16,124 nt of DNA from an uncultured Phycisphaerales bacterium (GCA_903905665.1 CAIVHJ010000365.1:1-16124); one strand, 5' to 3'; numbered from the stretch's first letter, positions 6,934 to 14,972 are shown. Numbers and translations: made by a program. Notes: a model not told the origin generated them from the sequence alone.

Positions 6934-8663
6934 TCGGGCAAACGAAAAAACTCGGCGAGCAGTTGGTGGCGGAAGGCGCCATCACGTCGAACCAGTTGGA
7001 ACAGGCGCTGGCCAATCAGGGCAGCAGCGGGGAGCGACTGGGCCAAACGCTGGTCGAGATGGGGTTGCTTTCGGCGACGACGCTGGTCAACACGCTCGCC
7101 CATCGGATGGGCGTCAAAGGATGCGTGTTGCGCCATGGATTGATCGATCCGAAGATTGCCCGAATGATCGACAAAGAGGAAGCGTTGCGACTCCGCGCGC
7201 TGCCGTTGTTCAAAATCCGCGACGTGTTGACCGTGGCGATGGCGGAACCGCAGTCGCTGCCGGCGATCGACCGGTTGCAATATCTGACGGGATGTCAGAT
7301 TCGTCCGGTGTTGTCGCTGGAAAAGAACATCGAGGAATATCAGGCGAAGTATCTGGCGGACGAGGTCAAGGTGGATGCGTTTTTGGCGTCGATCGAGGAA
7401 AGCGACGTCAAGATATCCGAGGTTGAGGCCGTTGACGAAGGACCAATCACCGAACTGGACCGAATGGTGGACGGGAGTCCGATCGTCAACCTTGTGAATC
7501 TGGTGATTTTGACGGCGCTGAGGGACGGCGCCAGCGACATCCACGTCGAACCCAGCCGACACAGCACGCGAATCCGATACCGAATCGACGGATCGCTGCG
7601 CATGCTGATGTCCCCGCCGGTGACGATGCACGCGGCGATCGTTTCACGCGTCAAGGTGATCGGTCGGATGGACATTTCTGAAAAACGTCTGCCGCAGGAA
7701 GGCCGTGTGCACGTGGTGGCGGACGGTCACGAGATCGACCTTCGGGTGTCCACGATGCCGACGATCCTGGGTGAGAAAGTGGTCATCCGGGTACTTGACA
7801 AGAGCAATTTGCGTTTGGAATTGACGGACCTCGGATTGCGTGGAATGCCGCTCGCCAGATTCAAAGACATGCTTCGCCAACCGCATGGCCTGGTGTTGGT
7901 GGCGGGTCCGACCGGCAGCGGAAAGACCACGACGTTGTATTCGGCGCTGGATCTGTTGCGGGACGAGGAAACCAACATCGTCACCGTCGAAGACCCCGTG
8001 GAGTACCAGCTCGAGGGCATCAACCAGATTCAGGTTAATACCGGCGTGGGATTGACGTTTGCCCGCGCGCTTCGGTCGATTCTGCGTCAGGACCCCGACA
8101 TCATCATGGTGGGTGAAATCCGGGATCAGGACACGGCGCATGTGGCGGTTCAGGCGGCACTGACCGGGCATCTGGTGTTGTCCACGATTCACACGAACGA
8201 CTGCCCCGGAGTCATCACGCGACTGCTCGACATGGGGATTGAACCGTTTTTGCTGTCGTCGGCTCTGATCGGATCGGTGTCGCAGCGATTGGCGCGAACG
8301 ATCTGCTCGCATTGCCAGACGGCGTATTATCCGACGCCCGATTTGCTCGAACGGGCGGGGTGGTCGGATCGTCAGGACATCGTGTTTCAGCGAGGGGAAG
8401 GGTGTCGGCACTGTCACAATTCGGGATTCAAAGGTCGAATCGGAATTTATGAAGTCATGCCGATTGACGTCGGACTGGAACGATTGATTCACGATCGTCC
8501 GGATGAAAAGCAGATTCGGGATCATCTGTCGACGACGGAGTTCACGTCGTTGCGGTTTGAAGGATTGAAGATCGTCGAGGCGGGTCAGGCGAGTCTGGAG
8601 GAAATTTTGCGCGTGACCGCCGCAGACCGCGCCGAAATGGTGGTCGAGGAGGTGACTTCGTGA
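6930..8663 (+). CDS. pilB: Type IV pilus/type II secretion assembly ATPase PilB (GspE family)
   Basis: This 577-residue hexameric ATPase at the cytoplasmic face drives pilin or pseudopilin extrusion. The N-terminal MshEN domain has two 24-residue motifs, 7-30 (from KLGEQLV) and 36-59 (from RLGQTLV), separated by exactly five residues. This is the arrangement reported to bind c-di-GMP in MshE and related PilB proteins. The ATPase core has Walker A GPTGSGKTT (326-334), a Walker B around DIIMVGEIRD with Glu396, and the His box GHLVLSTIHTND. Two CxxC pairs (Cys459/462 and Cys492/495) form the zinc site typical of GspE/PilB and absent from PilT. The start is GTG, overlapping the STAS stop as GTGA. 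The end overlaps pilC in the same way. GspE is the alternative name; the neighbouring pilMNO genes favour PilB. Confidence 0.95.
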   Translation: MIGQTKKLGEQLVAEGAITSNQLEQALANQGSSGERLGQTLVEMGLLSATTLVNTLAHRMGVKGCVLRHGLIDPKIARMIDKEEALRLRALPLFKIRDVLTVAMAEPQSLPAIDRLQYLTGCQIRPVLSLEKNIEEYQAKYLADEVKVDAFLASIEESDVKISEVEAVDEGPITELDRMVDGSPIVNLVNLVILTALRDGASDIHVEPSRHSTRIRYRIDGSLRMLMSPPVTMHAAIVSRVKVIGRMDISEKRLPQEGRVHVVADGHEIDLRVSTMPTILGEKVVIRVLDKSNLRLELTDLGLRGMPLARFKDMLRQPHGLVLVAGPTGSGKTTTLYSALDLLRDEETNIVTVEDPVEYQLEGINQIQVNTGVGLTFARALRSILRQDPDIIMVGEIRDQDTAHVAVQAALTGHLVLSTIHTNDCPGVITRLLDMGIEPFLLSSALIGSVSQRLARTICSHCQTAYYPTPDLLERAGWSDRQDIVFQRGEGCRHCHNSGFKGRIGIYEVMPIDVGLERLIHDRPDEKQIRDHLSTTEFTSLRFEGLKIVEAGQASLEEILRVTAADRAEMVVEEVTS

Positions 8664-9880
8664 AAGTCGCCTTCAAAGCCATCGACAGCCGCGGGGGAAT
8701 CGTTTCCGACATCCTGGAAGCGGGGACAGTGCTGGAGGCGGTGGAGAAACTGCGTTCGGACGGCTTATTCGTTACGGACGTTCAGGAATCCTCGGGCCGA
8801 ATCAAAAAAGTTCGCGGTGGCGAAACCACTCTTCCGTCCGACGAGGGTCATTTTACGCTGGGTGAATTGATGTACTTCACGCGTCAGATGTCGATGTTGC
8901 TTCGGTCAGGAAGTCCCGTCGTACCGTCGCTAATTGCCGTGGGCAAACAACTCAAAGGACGGGCCCGCGCCGTGGTGGAACAACTGCGAAAAGACATGGA
9001 GGGTGGAAAAGGACTGGCGGAGTCCATGAAACGCTATCCGCGAACGTTTTCGGATGTATATGGCGCCATCGTCGGGGCGGGGGAAATGAGCGCGAACATG
9101 CCGGATATGTTCACGCGGTTGGCGATGCTGATTACCCGCAAGCGTGAGATTCGTAACCGGGTAATGGGCGCGATGGCGTATCCCGCCCTGCTGATCATGT
9201 TGAGCTCGTCGATCATCACGACGATGATCACGTTCGTGATTCCCCGTTTCTCCGAATTGTTCAAATCCCTGAACGTGACCCTCCCCACGACGACGCAGGT
9301 GCTGTTCGGAATCGCCACGTTCGTTCGGGGACACGGATTATGGATCGGAGCCGGGCTGGCCGTCGTCGTTGCGACGGGTGTAATGTTCGTGAGATCCGAT
9401 GCGGGACGTCAGTTTTTCAGCAACATTCAAACCCGTATTCCGGTGGTCGGAAATTTGTTTTCACGGATATTGCAGGCACAAATGTTCCGGGTCATGGGTC
9501 TGTTGCTTGAAAGTCGAGTCGGAATACTCGACGCGCTGAGTCTGACGAAGAAAATCACGCGAAACGAGGATTTTCGGGCTTTGTTCGCTTCTATGCAGAC
9601 GCAACTGGAACAGGGCAATCGCCTGAGCGACGCCATGGCCCAGTCGAAGCTCATCGCCCCGTCGCTCACACAGGCGGTCTCCACGGGAGAAGAAAGCGGT
9701 CACCTGGATCAGGCGCTGTTGTTTGTGGCGGACGTTCTGGAGGAGGAAAACGCTCAGATGATCCAGACGGTCACCAAACTGATCGAACCGCTGATTTTGA
9801 TCTTGATGGGCATGATCGTCGGAGGTATCGCATTGTCGTTGTTCGTTCCGCTGTTTGATCTCGCGGCGGCGGCGAAGTGA
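8660..9880 (+). CDS. pilC: Inner-membrane platform protein PilC (GspF family)
   Basis: The protein has 406 residues, the usual length for PilC/GspF. It forms the polytopic platform that sits on the PilB hexamer and passes ATPase motion to pilin. It has a short N-terminal region (1-70), then two tandem T2SF repeats (about 80-200 and 280-400). Each is followed by hydrophobic helices: about 174-196 after the conserved AYPALL, 228-246, and a last one at 374-400 (LIEPLILILMGMIVGGIALS). The conserved TGEESGHLDQAL of the second repeat is present, mirrored by GAGEMSANMPDMF in the first. GTG 8660 overlaps the pilB stop and has a strong GAGGAGGTGA just upstream, which decides the start. Expression is coupled to pilB. 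Confidence 0.95.
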   Translation: MKVAFKAIDSRGGIVSDILEAGTVLEAVEKLRSDGLFVTDVQESSGRIKKVRGGETTLPSDEGHFTLGELMYFTRQMSMLLRSGSPVVPSLIAVGKQLKGRARAVVEQLRKDMEGGKGLAESMKRYPRTFSDVYGAIVGAGEMSANMPDMFTRLAMLITRKREIRNRVMGAMAYPALLIMLSSSIITTMITFVIPRFSELFKSLNVTLPTTTQVLFGIATFVRGHGLWIGAGLAVVVATGVMFVRSDAGRQFFSNIQTRIPVVGNLFSRILQAQMFRVMGLLLESRVGILDALSLTKKITRNEDFRALFASMQTQLEQGNRLSDAMAQSKLIAPSLTQAVSTGEESGHLDQALLFVADVLEEENAQMIQTVTKLIEPLILILMGMIVGGIALSLFVPLFDLAAAAK

Positions 9881-9932
9881 CGCCGAACAAAGCGAATCAT
9901 CCTGGCGGATTGCCGTAAAGAGAGTGACGTTC

Positions 9933-11117
9933 ATGGTGCTTTGGCCTCAATTTCTTCAGAAAAACACAACGCTTCCGATCGGCGTCGATATTGGGACGCA
10001 CGGGTTGCGCGCCGTTCAGTTGACCACGGATGCCGTCCCGTCGATTTATCGGTGCACGGCGTGGCGATGCGAACCCGAACAGACGGAGGAACTCTCTGCC
10101 GAAACGGTGGTTCGTCGATTGGAGCGATTCGTGAACCAGATGGAGTTCCACGGACGTCAATGCGTGATGGGGTTGTCCACGCCGACGATCGAGCTTCATC
10201 CTCTGGACTTGCCCGCCGCGCGGGATCCGGCTGCTGAAAACGAAATGCAGAAAGCGGCGAGATGGGAAATCCACCGGCTGACCACACTGGACAAGGAAGC
10301 GTTGCAAACGGGGGTCTGGATGATGCCGGCATCCAAACGCTACAAGGCGACGATGATGGGGGTCGCGGCACCTCGCCCCGAAGTGGAACGCCTGATGTCG
10401 CTCTCGGAATCCGCCGGTCTGGAATGCACGTCCATCGACGCAGCGGCCACGGCGCTGGCGACGCTGGTTTGGCGCCTGCGCGGCCGTCCGACCAATCAAG
10501 TCTGGGGAATTCTGGACCTCGGTCACATCCACACGCGATTGATCCTCTGCATTGATGGTATTCCGGTCATGGCTCGAACCCTCGTACTCGGAGGTCGCCA
10601 GTGGACGGAAAAAGTCGCCGCCCTGCTTCGCGTGAGCCACGCTTCGGCCGAGCTGAACAAGCGGGAATTTGGACTGGGTTCGTCGGCGGCGCTCCAAACG
10701 ACCGGGGCCCAGTCGGCGGGTGGTACAGTCCGTTCCGTCGGCAGTCGATCGGCTTCGGCGGTGCTGGATGCCCCCCCCTCTGCGGCGGGAGAGGAACTTT
10801 CCGCGATGATTCTGGGCGTCTTGCGCGACGATCTGCTTCGGATTTCTCTGGAAATCGAACGGTCTTATGAATATCTCCTTCAGTGCTACGCACCCTTCGG
10901 CGCCGGAGATTTGGTGCTGGTCGGGGGTGGGGCGCTGCTCAAGGGTCTGGACGAGTGGCTGGCCGGACAGTTGGGAATTCGCGTCATGCCGCTCAGTCAA
11001 TGTCCGACGGAAGAGGCCCGCCGACTGTCCATCGGATTGAACGGGAGCGAGAGTCTGGAGGTCTGTGCTTTGGCGTGCGGTTTGTCCCTGCAGGGAGCGA
11101 ACGATGCCGAAAGTTAA
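9933..11117 (+). CDS. pilM: Type IV pilus assembly protein PilM (actin-like ATPase fold)
   Basis: The protein has 394 residues. PilM is a cytoplasmic actin/FtsA-like protein that grips the N-terminal tail of PilN and links the platform to the PilB/PilC motor. Actin-fold motifs are visible: GVDIGTHGLRAVQL near 17-30 (phosphate 1), ILDLGHIHTRLIL (phosphate 2) and LVLVGGGALLKGL (adenosine). Residues about 248-287 are rich in Ser, Ala, Gly and Thr and look like a flexible insertion. It contains a run of eight C bases (10771-10778), a possible slippage site. ATG 9933 follows AAAGAGAG at about 8 bases; longer in-frame TTG/GTG starts would overlap pilC and lack a ribosome site. A 52-base gap follows pilC, and the end overlaps pilN by 14 bases. 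Confidence 0.9.
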   Translation: MVLWPQFLQKNTTLPIGVDIGTHGLRAVQLTTDAVPSIYRCTAWRCEPEQTEELSAETVVRRLERFVNQMEFHGRQCVMGLSTPTIELHPLDLPAARDPAAENEMQKAARWEIHRLTTLDKEALQTGVWMMPASKRYKATMMGVAAPRPEVERLMSLSESAGLECTSIDAAATALATLVWRLRGRPTNQVWGILDLGHIHTRLILCIDGIPVMARTLVLGGRQWTEKVAALLRVSHASAELNKREFGLGSSAALQTTGAQSAGGTVRSVGSRSASAVLDAPPSAAGEELSAMILGVLRDDLLRISLEIERSYEYLLQCYAPFGAGDLVLVGGGALLKGLDEWLAGQLGIRVMPLSQCPTEEARRLSIGLNGSESLEVCALACGLSLQGANDAES

Positions 11118-11766
11118 TCTGATCCCGCCCGAATGGCTGCACCGCCGCATTCAGCGCAGGCGACTGCGATACTGGAGCGTGGCCACGCTTGTGGTTTGGG
11201 TAGCGGCATTGGTACCGTTCGGAATCGAGATTCGCGCCAAGTTCCAGCTGAGTTCGCAACGTACGGCGGTGGCTGACGCGTCCCAACAACTGGAATCAGC
11301 CAAAAAAGACGCCGAGAAAAGCAAACAGCAACTGGCAACCCTGCGGCAGGAAATCACCCGCGCGGAAAAACTCCGGTTCAAACGACACTGGACGTCGCTG
11401 TGGTACGCCGTTACTCAGGCGCTTCCGCACAATGTGTGGTTGACGGTGTTTTCCACCGAACCGGCCAAACCTCAGGTCGGTACGGGCGTGATGTCTCCGG
11501 TTCTGTCCTCGCTCTCGAAATCGGGAGAGACCCCGACCGATAAAGTTCCGTCGGCGGTTAGCGTCGCTTTTCACGAGTTGATCGGAAAATCCGGTCCCCA
11601 GGGCCTCGTACTGGAAGGGCAGGCGATGGGGCTGGAGGAAATTTACGTATTCGTCAAAAACCTCAACCAGCTCGGTCTGTTCAATAACGCGAGTTTGAAC
11701 AGTGTGACCGCCGGTGAAGTCGAGGGGTCCAAAGTCACGAATTTCAAAATCTATTGTGAGTGGTAA
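11104..11766 (+). CDS. pilN: PilN-like pilus assembly protein
   Basis: The protein has 220 residues. It starts with a short cytoplasmic tail, KVNLIPPEW, equivalent to the INLLPW motif by which PilN binds PilM. One transmembrane helix (about 23-41), a coiled coil (about 45-90) and a periplasmic ferredoxin-like domain follow, matching the PilN layout. The periplasmic domain carries a long Ser/Thr/Pro-containing stretch (about 125-155) that may be a lineage insertion. With PilO it forms the inner-membrane alignment complex. ATG 11104 has CAGGGAG about 7 bases upstream and overlaps the end of pilM. The stop codon is immediately followed by the ATG of the next gene. Overall similarity is by architecture and position more than strict sequence. 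Confidence 0.82.
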   Translation: MPKVNLIPPEWLHRRIQRRRLRYWSVATLVVWVAALVPFGIEIRAKFQLSSQRTAVADASQQLESAKKDAEKSKQQLATLRQEITRAEKLRFKRHWTSLWYAVTQALPHNVWLTVFSTEPAKPQVGTGVMSPVLSSLSKSGETPTDKVPSAVSVAFHELIGKSGPQGLVLEGQAMGLEEIYVFVKNLNQLGLFNNASLNSVTAGEVEGSKVTNFKIYCEW

Positions 11767-12345
11767 ATGATCTGGACGTGGAAAAAAAGGGTGTTCACTC
11801 CGATTGATCTGGCCGGCGGGTTGCTGGTAGTAGCCGGATTGTCGGTCATGGTCTGGTTTGGATGGCTCAAGCGGGATTCCGCCGCCCTCGAACTGGATCA
11901 GATTCGCAATCAAACGACGGACATGCAGTCGGAGCACTCCCGGCTTCAAAAAATCATCGCGCGCAGCCAACTGGAATATCAACAGACCAAGGAATCCGCC
12001 GAACGAGAAGGAAAACTCGTCACCCAACTCGAACTCGAGGACCGTCTGCGCGGATTCCGGGACCTGACCGGTCATCACGGGTGGACGGACCTGCAAATCA
12101 TTCCGGTTCAGTGGCGCAGCGCCGAAGATGTGGCGGAACAAACTTTTAACGTCACCGCCACGTGCACGTACGAACAACTGCTGAATTTTTTCCACGATTT
12201 TGAAGTGAGTTCCAACTGGGCGGACATCAGTTATTTCAAGGCGGCCGCCGCGCCCAAAGCGTTCCTCGATACGCCGGAACAGTGCACGGTGGAATTCACG
12301 CTGCATTTTTATTCCGGTTATACAGCGTCCAAACCGAACGCGTGA
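11767..12345 (+). CDS. pilO: PilO-like pilus assembly protein
   Basis: The protein has 192 residues and begins on the base after the pilN stop, so it is very probably translated by coupling. It has a basic N terminus, one transmembrane helix (about 12-33), a long coiled coil (about 38-100) and a periplasmic ferredoxin-like domain containing FNVTATCTYEQLLNFFHDFE. This fits the PilO pattern in which a strand leads into a helix of the type YxxLxxFxxxxE. It should pair with PilN in the alignment complex spanning the periplasm. A methyl-accepting or GspM-type name is possible if the apparatus is a type II secretion relative. Confidence 0.82.
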   Translation: MIWTWKKRVFTPIDLAGGLLVVAGLSVMVWFGWLKRDSAALELDQIRNQTTDMQSEHSRLQKIIARSQLEYQQTKESAEREGKLVTQLELEDRLRGFRDLTGHHGWTDLQIIPVQWRSAEDVAEQTFNVTATCTYEQLLNFFHDFEVSSNWADISYFKAAAAPKAFLDTPEQCTVEFTLHFYSGYTASKPNA

Positions 12346-12389
12346 AGCGTAAAGCCGAGAGGTCATAAAGAATTTCGAAGGATTGATCT

Positions 12390-12980
12390 GTGAGTCGCTC
12401 AAAAAAGAAAATCTACGGAGCCGTGTTGGTGATCGGACTCGGGGTCGTGGTGGTGGACCGACTGACCAGCGGTGGTCCGAAATCCGCCGTGGCTGCATCG
12501 CAACCTCAGGCGAACGAGAACATTGCGGTGGATCCTCGATCGTCCCCGACCACCTCACCAACCAAACCCACCTCGGATAAAGAAAAGAAACCTCCGAAGG
12601 AAGTCGTGTTGTTTCCGCAAAAGTTGCCCGAAGTGGACTGGGCACAGGCGGCGAGAAATCCGTTTGCACTCCCCGATCTGCTGGCCGGCCGCCGCAACAG
12701 CCGACTCTCCGGTTCCGACAAAAAGGACGCAACGGGAATCATCCGACGCGCCGGCGATTCTCTGTCCATCGCCCATTTCTTGCAGATGCACACGCTGCAG
12801 GGGATTTCGTCCGGTGAAACTCCTTCCGTCATCATCGACGGTCAACTGGTTCGGGTCGGTCAAAAATTCGACGAATCAGTCCTGCTGAAAGTGGACGGCG
12901 GTAAAGCTTATTTTCAATGCCTCGACGGCGTCGCCGAAATGTCGATCAACCTCACGCCCAAACCCCAAACCAAACCCTGA
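12390..12980 (+). CDS. PilP/GspC-like periplasmic linker protein
   Basis: The protein has 196 residues, starting at GTG 12390 with AAGGA (12378-12382) about 7 bases upstream. One N-terminal transmembrane helix (about 7-24) precedes a long Pro/Lys/Ser linker (about 30-70). Then come ARNPF, which resembles the RDPF-type segment ahead of the conserved domain in PilP, and a C-terminal beta domain. In that domain HTLQGI, PSVIIDGQLVRVGQ and the following strands fit the PilP/GspC homology-region fold that contacts the secretin. Unlike many PilP proteins it has no lipobox and is anchored by a helix, as GspC is. It follows pilO after 44 bases. The secretin partner is not in the window. Confidence 0.65.
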   Translation: MSRSKKKIYGAVLVIGLGVVVVDRLTSGGPKSAVAASQPQANENIAVDPRSSPTTSPTKPTSDKEKKPPKEVVLFPQKLPEVDWAQAARNPFALPDLLAGRRNSRLSGSDKKDATGIIRRAGDSLSIAHFLQMHTLQGISSGETPSVIIDGQLVRVGQKFDESVLLKVDGGKAYFQCLDGVAEMSINLTPKPQTKP

Positions 12981-13013
12981 TCCACCGACGCAACTGAACC
13001 ATTTTCGCTCTCG

Positions 13014-13041
13014 TTGATTCTATCGGGGACCTGACAATAAT
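13014..13041 (+). promoter_or_regulatory. Possible promoter placing a leaderless start at the DUF2752 gene
   Basis: TTGATT at 13014-13019 (4 of 6), a 16-base spacer and AATAAT at 13036-13041 (5 of 6). A transcript from it would begin close to 13048, which is the A of the ATG of the next gene. No Shine-Dalgarno sequence precedes that ATG. Both facts fit a leaderless message but rest on a by-eye consensus match. Confidence 0.25.
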
Positions 13042-13047
13042 GAACGC

Positions 13048-13560
13048 ATGGGATCCAGGGAACAATCATCTCCATCCCCCCACCCGTTGGGGCCGCTGTT
13101 GATTCGGACCCGTTCCGAGCAGCGGCGCGAAGTCCGCCGGGTCGCGTTGATTCTGCTGCTGTGCGGTATCAGCATTCTGACGGTGGCGCGATGGTTGCAT
13201 CCCGATCCTCGCGGATGGGGAACACACGAGCAACTCGGCAAGTATTTTTTCATCACGCCCTGCCTGATGCCGGCCCTGACCGGTTATCCCTGTCCGACCT
13301 GTGGGATGACGACGGCCTTTGCCTATACCGTGCGGGGGCGGTGGATTTCCGCTTTCCACGCGCAACCTTTCGGTTTTGGCTTAGCCTTGTTCACGATCCT
13401 GATGACCGTTCGATCGATCCATGCCCTGATTACGGGTTGGACGTGGCGTCTCAATATCTATCGCATCCCACCCTTTCGCATCGCGTTGTGGATCGGCTTG
13501 TTGTTCCTGGCGGCGTGGGGCTACAAGGCGGGAATGGTATATTTGGCGCAACATCCCTGA
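13048..13560 (+). CDS. DUF2752 membrane protein
   Basis: The protein has 170 residues. The DUF2752 signature is clear: an N-terminal transmembrane helix (about 31-46), then GYPCPTCGMTTAF with Cys82 and Cys85, a short loop, and two further helices in the C-terminal half. The family is small, membrane-bound and of unknown function. The CPxCGMT motif could hold a metal or be redox-active, but that is not established. There is no ribosome site ahead of ATG 13048, and the first 25 residues are polar and proline-rich, so the true start could be somewhat further in. The gene sits 67 bases after the PilP-like gene, where a pilQ secretin is common in other bacteria. Confidence 0.8.
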   Translation: MGSREQSSPSPHPLGPLLIRTRSEQRREVRRVALILLLCGISILTVARWLHPDPRGWGTHEQLGKYFFITPCLMPALTGYPCPTCGMTTAFAYTVRGRWISAFHAQPFGFGLALFTILMTVRSIHALITGWTWRLNIYRIPPFRIALWIGLLFLAAWGYKAGMVYLAQHP

Positions 13561-13572
13561 GTGCGTTATACT
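13543..13572 (+). promoter_or_regulatory. Putative promoter of the lipoprotein pair
   Basis: TTGGCG at 13543-13548 (4 of 6), an 18-base spacer and TATACT at 13567-13572 (5 of 6 to TATAAT), overlapping the end of the DUF2752 gene. Transcription from about 13579 leaves a leader of about 40 bases before ATG 13618. This would separate the lipoproteins from the pilus operon. Confidence 0.35.
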
Positions 13573-13617
13573 GCCGCTTAACTCAATCCTTCCGGTTATT
13601 CCTGGTGGGGTCATCGC

Positions 13618-14277
13618 ATGAATCACGGTCCATCACACCGACGTACTCGAATCGACTGGAGCCTGCTGGTCCTCGGCGGCGGACTCGCGTGCTTTCTGCT
13701 GGGGTGTAACTGGCTGCAACCTTTGTCGCTGGTTTTGCCGGAGCCGAAGCAAAAAGTTCCGGCGGAATTCTCGCACCTCAGCAATTCGGTTGCCGTCGTC
13801 GTCTGGGTGATGCCTGAAACACTCTACGATTATCCCAACGCAAGAATCGAAGTCGCCAGTTACGTGGCGGATCAGTTGCAATCTCATGTCAACGGAATCA
13901 CCTGTGCTGATTTTCGCAAAGTGGAAAATCTGATCGAACGAGCGAGTCAGTCGTCGTTCGATCCCAAAGCCATCGGGAAGCAGTTGAACGTTCACTACGT
14001 CGTTTATCTGGAATTGCTGACGTTTGCATTCCGCGAACCTCACACGCCGGAATTGATTCAGGGCCACATCCGCTCGTCCGTCGTCGTGTACGACCTCACT
14101 CGGTCGGATCGAACGGCGGAAGCGTTTGAATTGGCGCCGGTGGAGATTTTTGAACCCAAGGGCGGACCGCGCACCTACGGTCCCAACGCCATGACCCTCG
14201 TCCGAAACGCCACCTATACCACATTCGCCGGGGCGGTCGCCAAAAAATTCTACGACCACGAAGAGGAAGTCAAATGA
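13618..14277 (+). CDS. Uncharacterised lipoprotein, first of a pair
   Basis: The protein has 219 residues. The basic N terminus, hydrophobic stretch (15-29) and lipobox LLGC with Cys30 mark a lipoprotein signal. The mature part has an alternating strand-helix pattern: a strand VAVVVWVM, a helix ASYVADQLQSHV, a region around DFRKVENLI, a helix PKAIGKQLNV, then strands VHYVVYLELL and RSSVVVYDL. The layout recalls the nucleotide-free alpha/beta domains of CsgG- or GNA1162-like periplasmic lipoproteins, which bundle GKxLxxxYVVxLEL-type segments, but I cannot assign a family firmly. The next gene has the same layout. The two overlap by ATGA and are probably translated together. No good Shine-Dalgarno precedes the ATG; a GGTGGGG lies about 8 bases upstream. 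Confidence 0.75.
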   Translation: MNHGPSHRRTRIDWSLLVLGGGLACFLLGCNWLQPLSLVLPEPKQKVPAEFSHLSNSVAVVVWVMPETLYDYPNARIEVASYVADQLQSHVNGITCADFRKVENLIERASQSSFDPKAIGKQLNVHYVVYLELLTFAFREPHTPELIQGHIRSSVVVYDLTRSDRTAEAFELAPVEIFEPKGGPRTYGPNAMTLVRNATYTTFAGAVAKKFYDHEEEVK

Positions 14278-14972
14278 GCGGCCCTCAACCGGCACACAAG
14301 ATTACACCTGCGTGGTACTGCTTGTTGGCTTTTGTCTCGATCATCGCGGGAGGAATTTTTCCGCTCACCGGTTGCAAGACCATGGGATATCTGTTCAAAG
14401 ACTTCGCCTCGAAAAAATCAGTCCCCGCCGCTTTCCAGCTCACGCATGATCCGCTGCTGATTCTGGTGGACGACGATCAGGAATGGTGCACGTGGGCGGG
14501 AGGACGGGATCACCTGACCGAGCAAATCGCCAAATCGCTAAACGAATCCGGAGCAAATACCAAGAGCATCCCCGTTTCGCAGATCAACTCCATCCGCCAA
14601 TCGCATCCGAATTTCTCGGAACTGTCCATCCGCGAGGTGGGAAAAGCAGTCGGGGCCCAACAGATCATGTGGGTGCAAATCCGAGCGTTCTCAATCCCGC
14701 AAAGCATAGACCAATTCTCGGGGCCCACCGTCATGACCGTACGAGTTAAGGTGTTTAATCCCAATACAGAGGAAAAATCCGGGATGCGGCTTTGGCCGGC
14801 GAGTCCGGAAGGCGAAATCGTCACCGCCACCATCGACATGTCGCACATGCCCGAATATAAAAACACGGATGACCTCGCCCGTGCTCTGGTGGACGATCTC
14901 GGTCTCAAGGTGGCTCAACTCTTTTTTGATCACTCTGAGGAAGAAAACAAAGAGCAGTCACATACCGGTTGA
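14274..14972 (+). CDS. Uncharacterised lipoprotein, second of a pair
   Basis: The protein has 232 residues. A hydrophobic segment (about 14-33) ends in the lipobox PLTGC with Cys34. The mature part follows the same order of elements as the preceding protein: strand PLLILVDD, helix HLTEQIAKSLNE, region PVSQINSIRQ, helix IREVGKAVGAQQIMWVQIRAFSI, then strand VMTVRVKVF. The pair therefore looks like ancient paralogues with a common fold and little sequence identity. They could form a heteromer in the envelope. The C terminus is acidic and charged. ATG 14274 overlaps the stop of the first gene (ATGA). A 42-base gap leads to a glycosyltransferase, so a link to polysaccharide export is possible but unproven. 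Confidence 0.75.
   Translation: MSGPQPAHKITPAWYCLLAFVSIIAGGIFPLTGCKTMGYLFKDFASKKSVPAAFQLTHDPLLILVDDDQEWCTWAGGRDHLTEQIAKSLNESGANTKSIPVSQINSIRQSHPNFSELSIREVGKAVGAQQIMWVQIRAFSIPQSIDQFSGPTVMTVRVKVFNPNTEEKSGMRLWPASPEGEIVTATIDMSHMPEYKNTDDLARALVDDLGLKVAQLFFDHSEEENKEQSHTG

Noticed and set aside
9855..9932. Upstream start for pilM inside pilC
   Set aside because: The added residues are not PilM-like, and there is a ribosome site just before ATG 9933.
9897..11150. Long - strand frame opposite pilM
   Set aside because: The + strand encodes a recognisable PilM. The antisense frame is Arg/His/Gln-rich, typical of a mirror frame in GC-rich coding DNA.
11296..12732. Long - strand frame opposite pilN, pilO and the PilP-like gene
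   Set aside because: It spans three recognisable + strand genes and their junctions, and its product shows no domain or sensible start.
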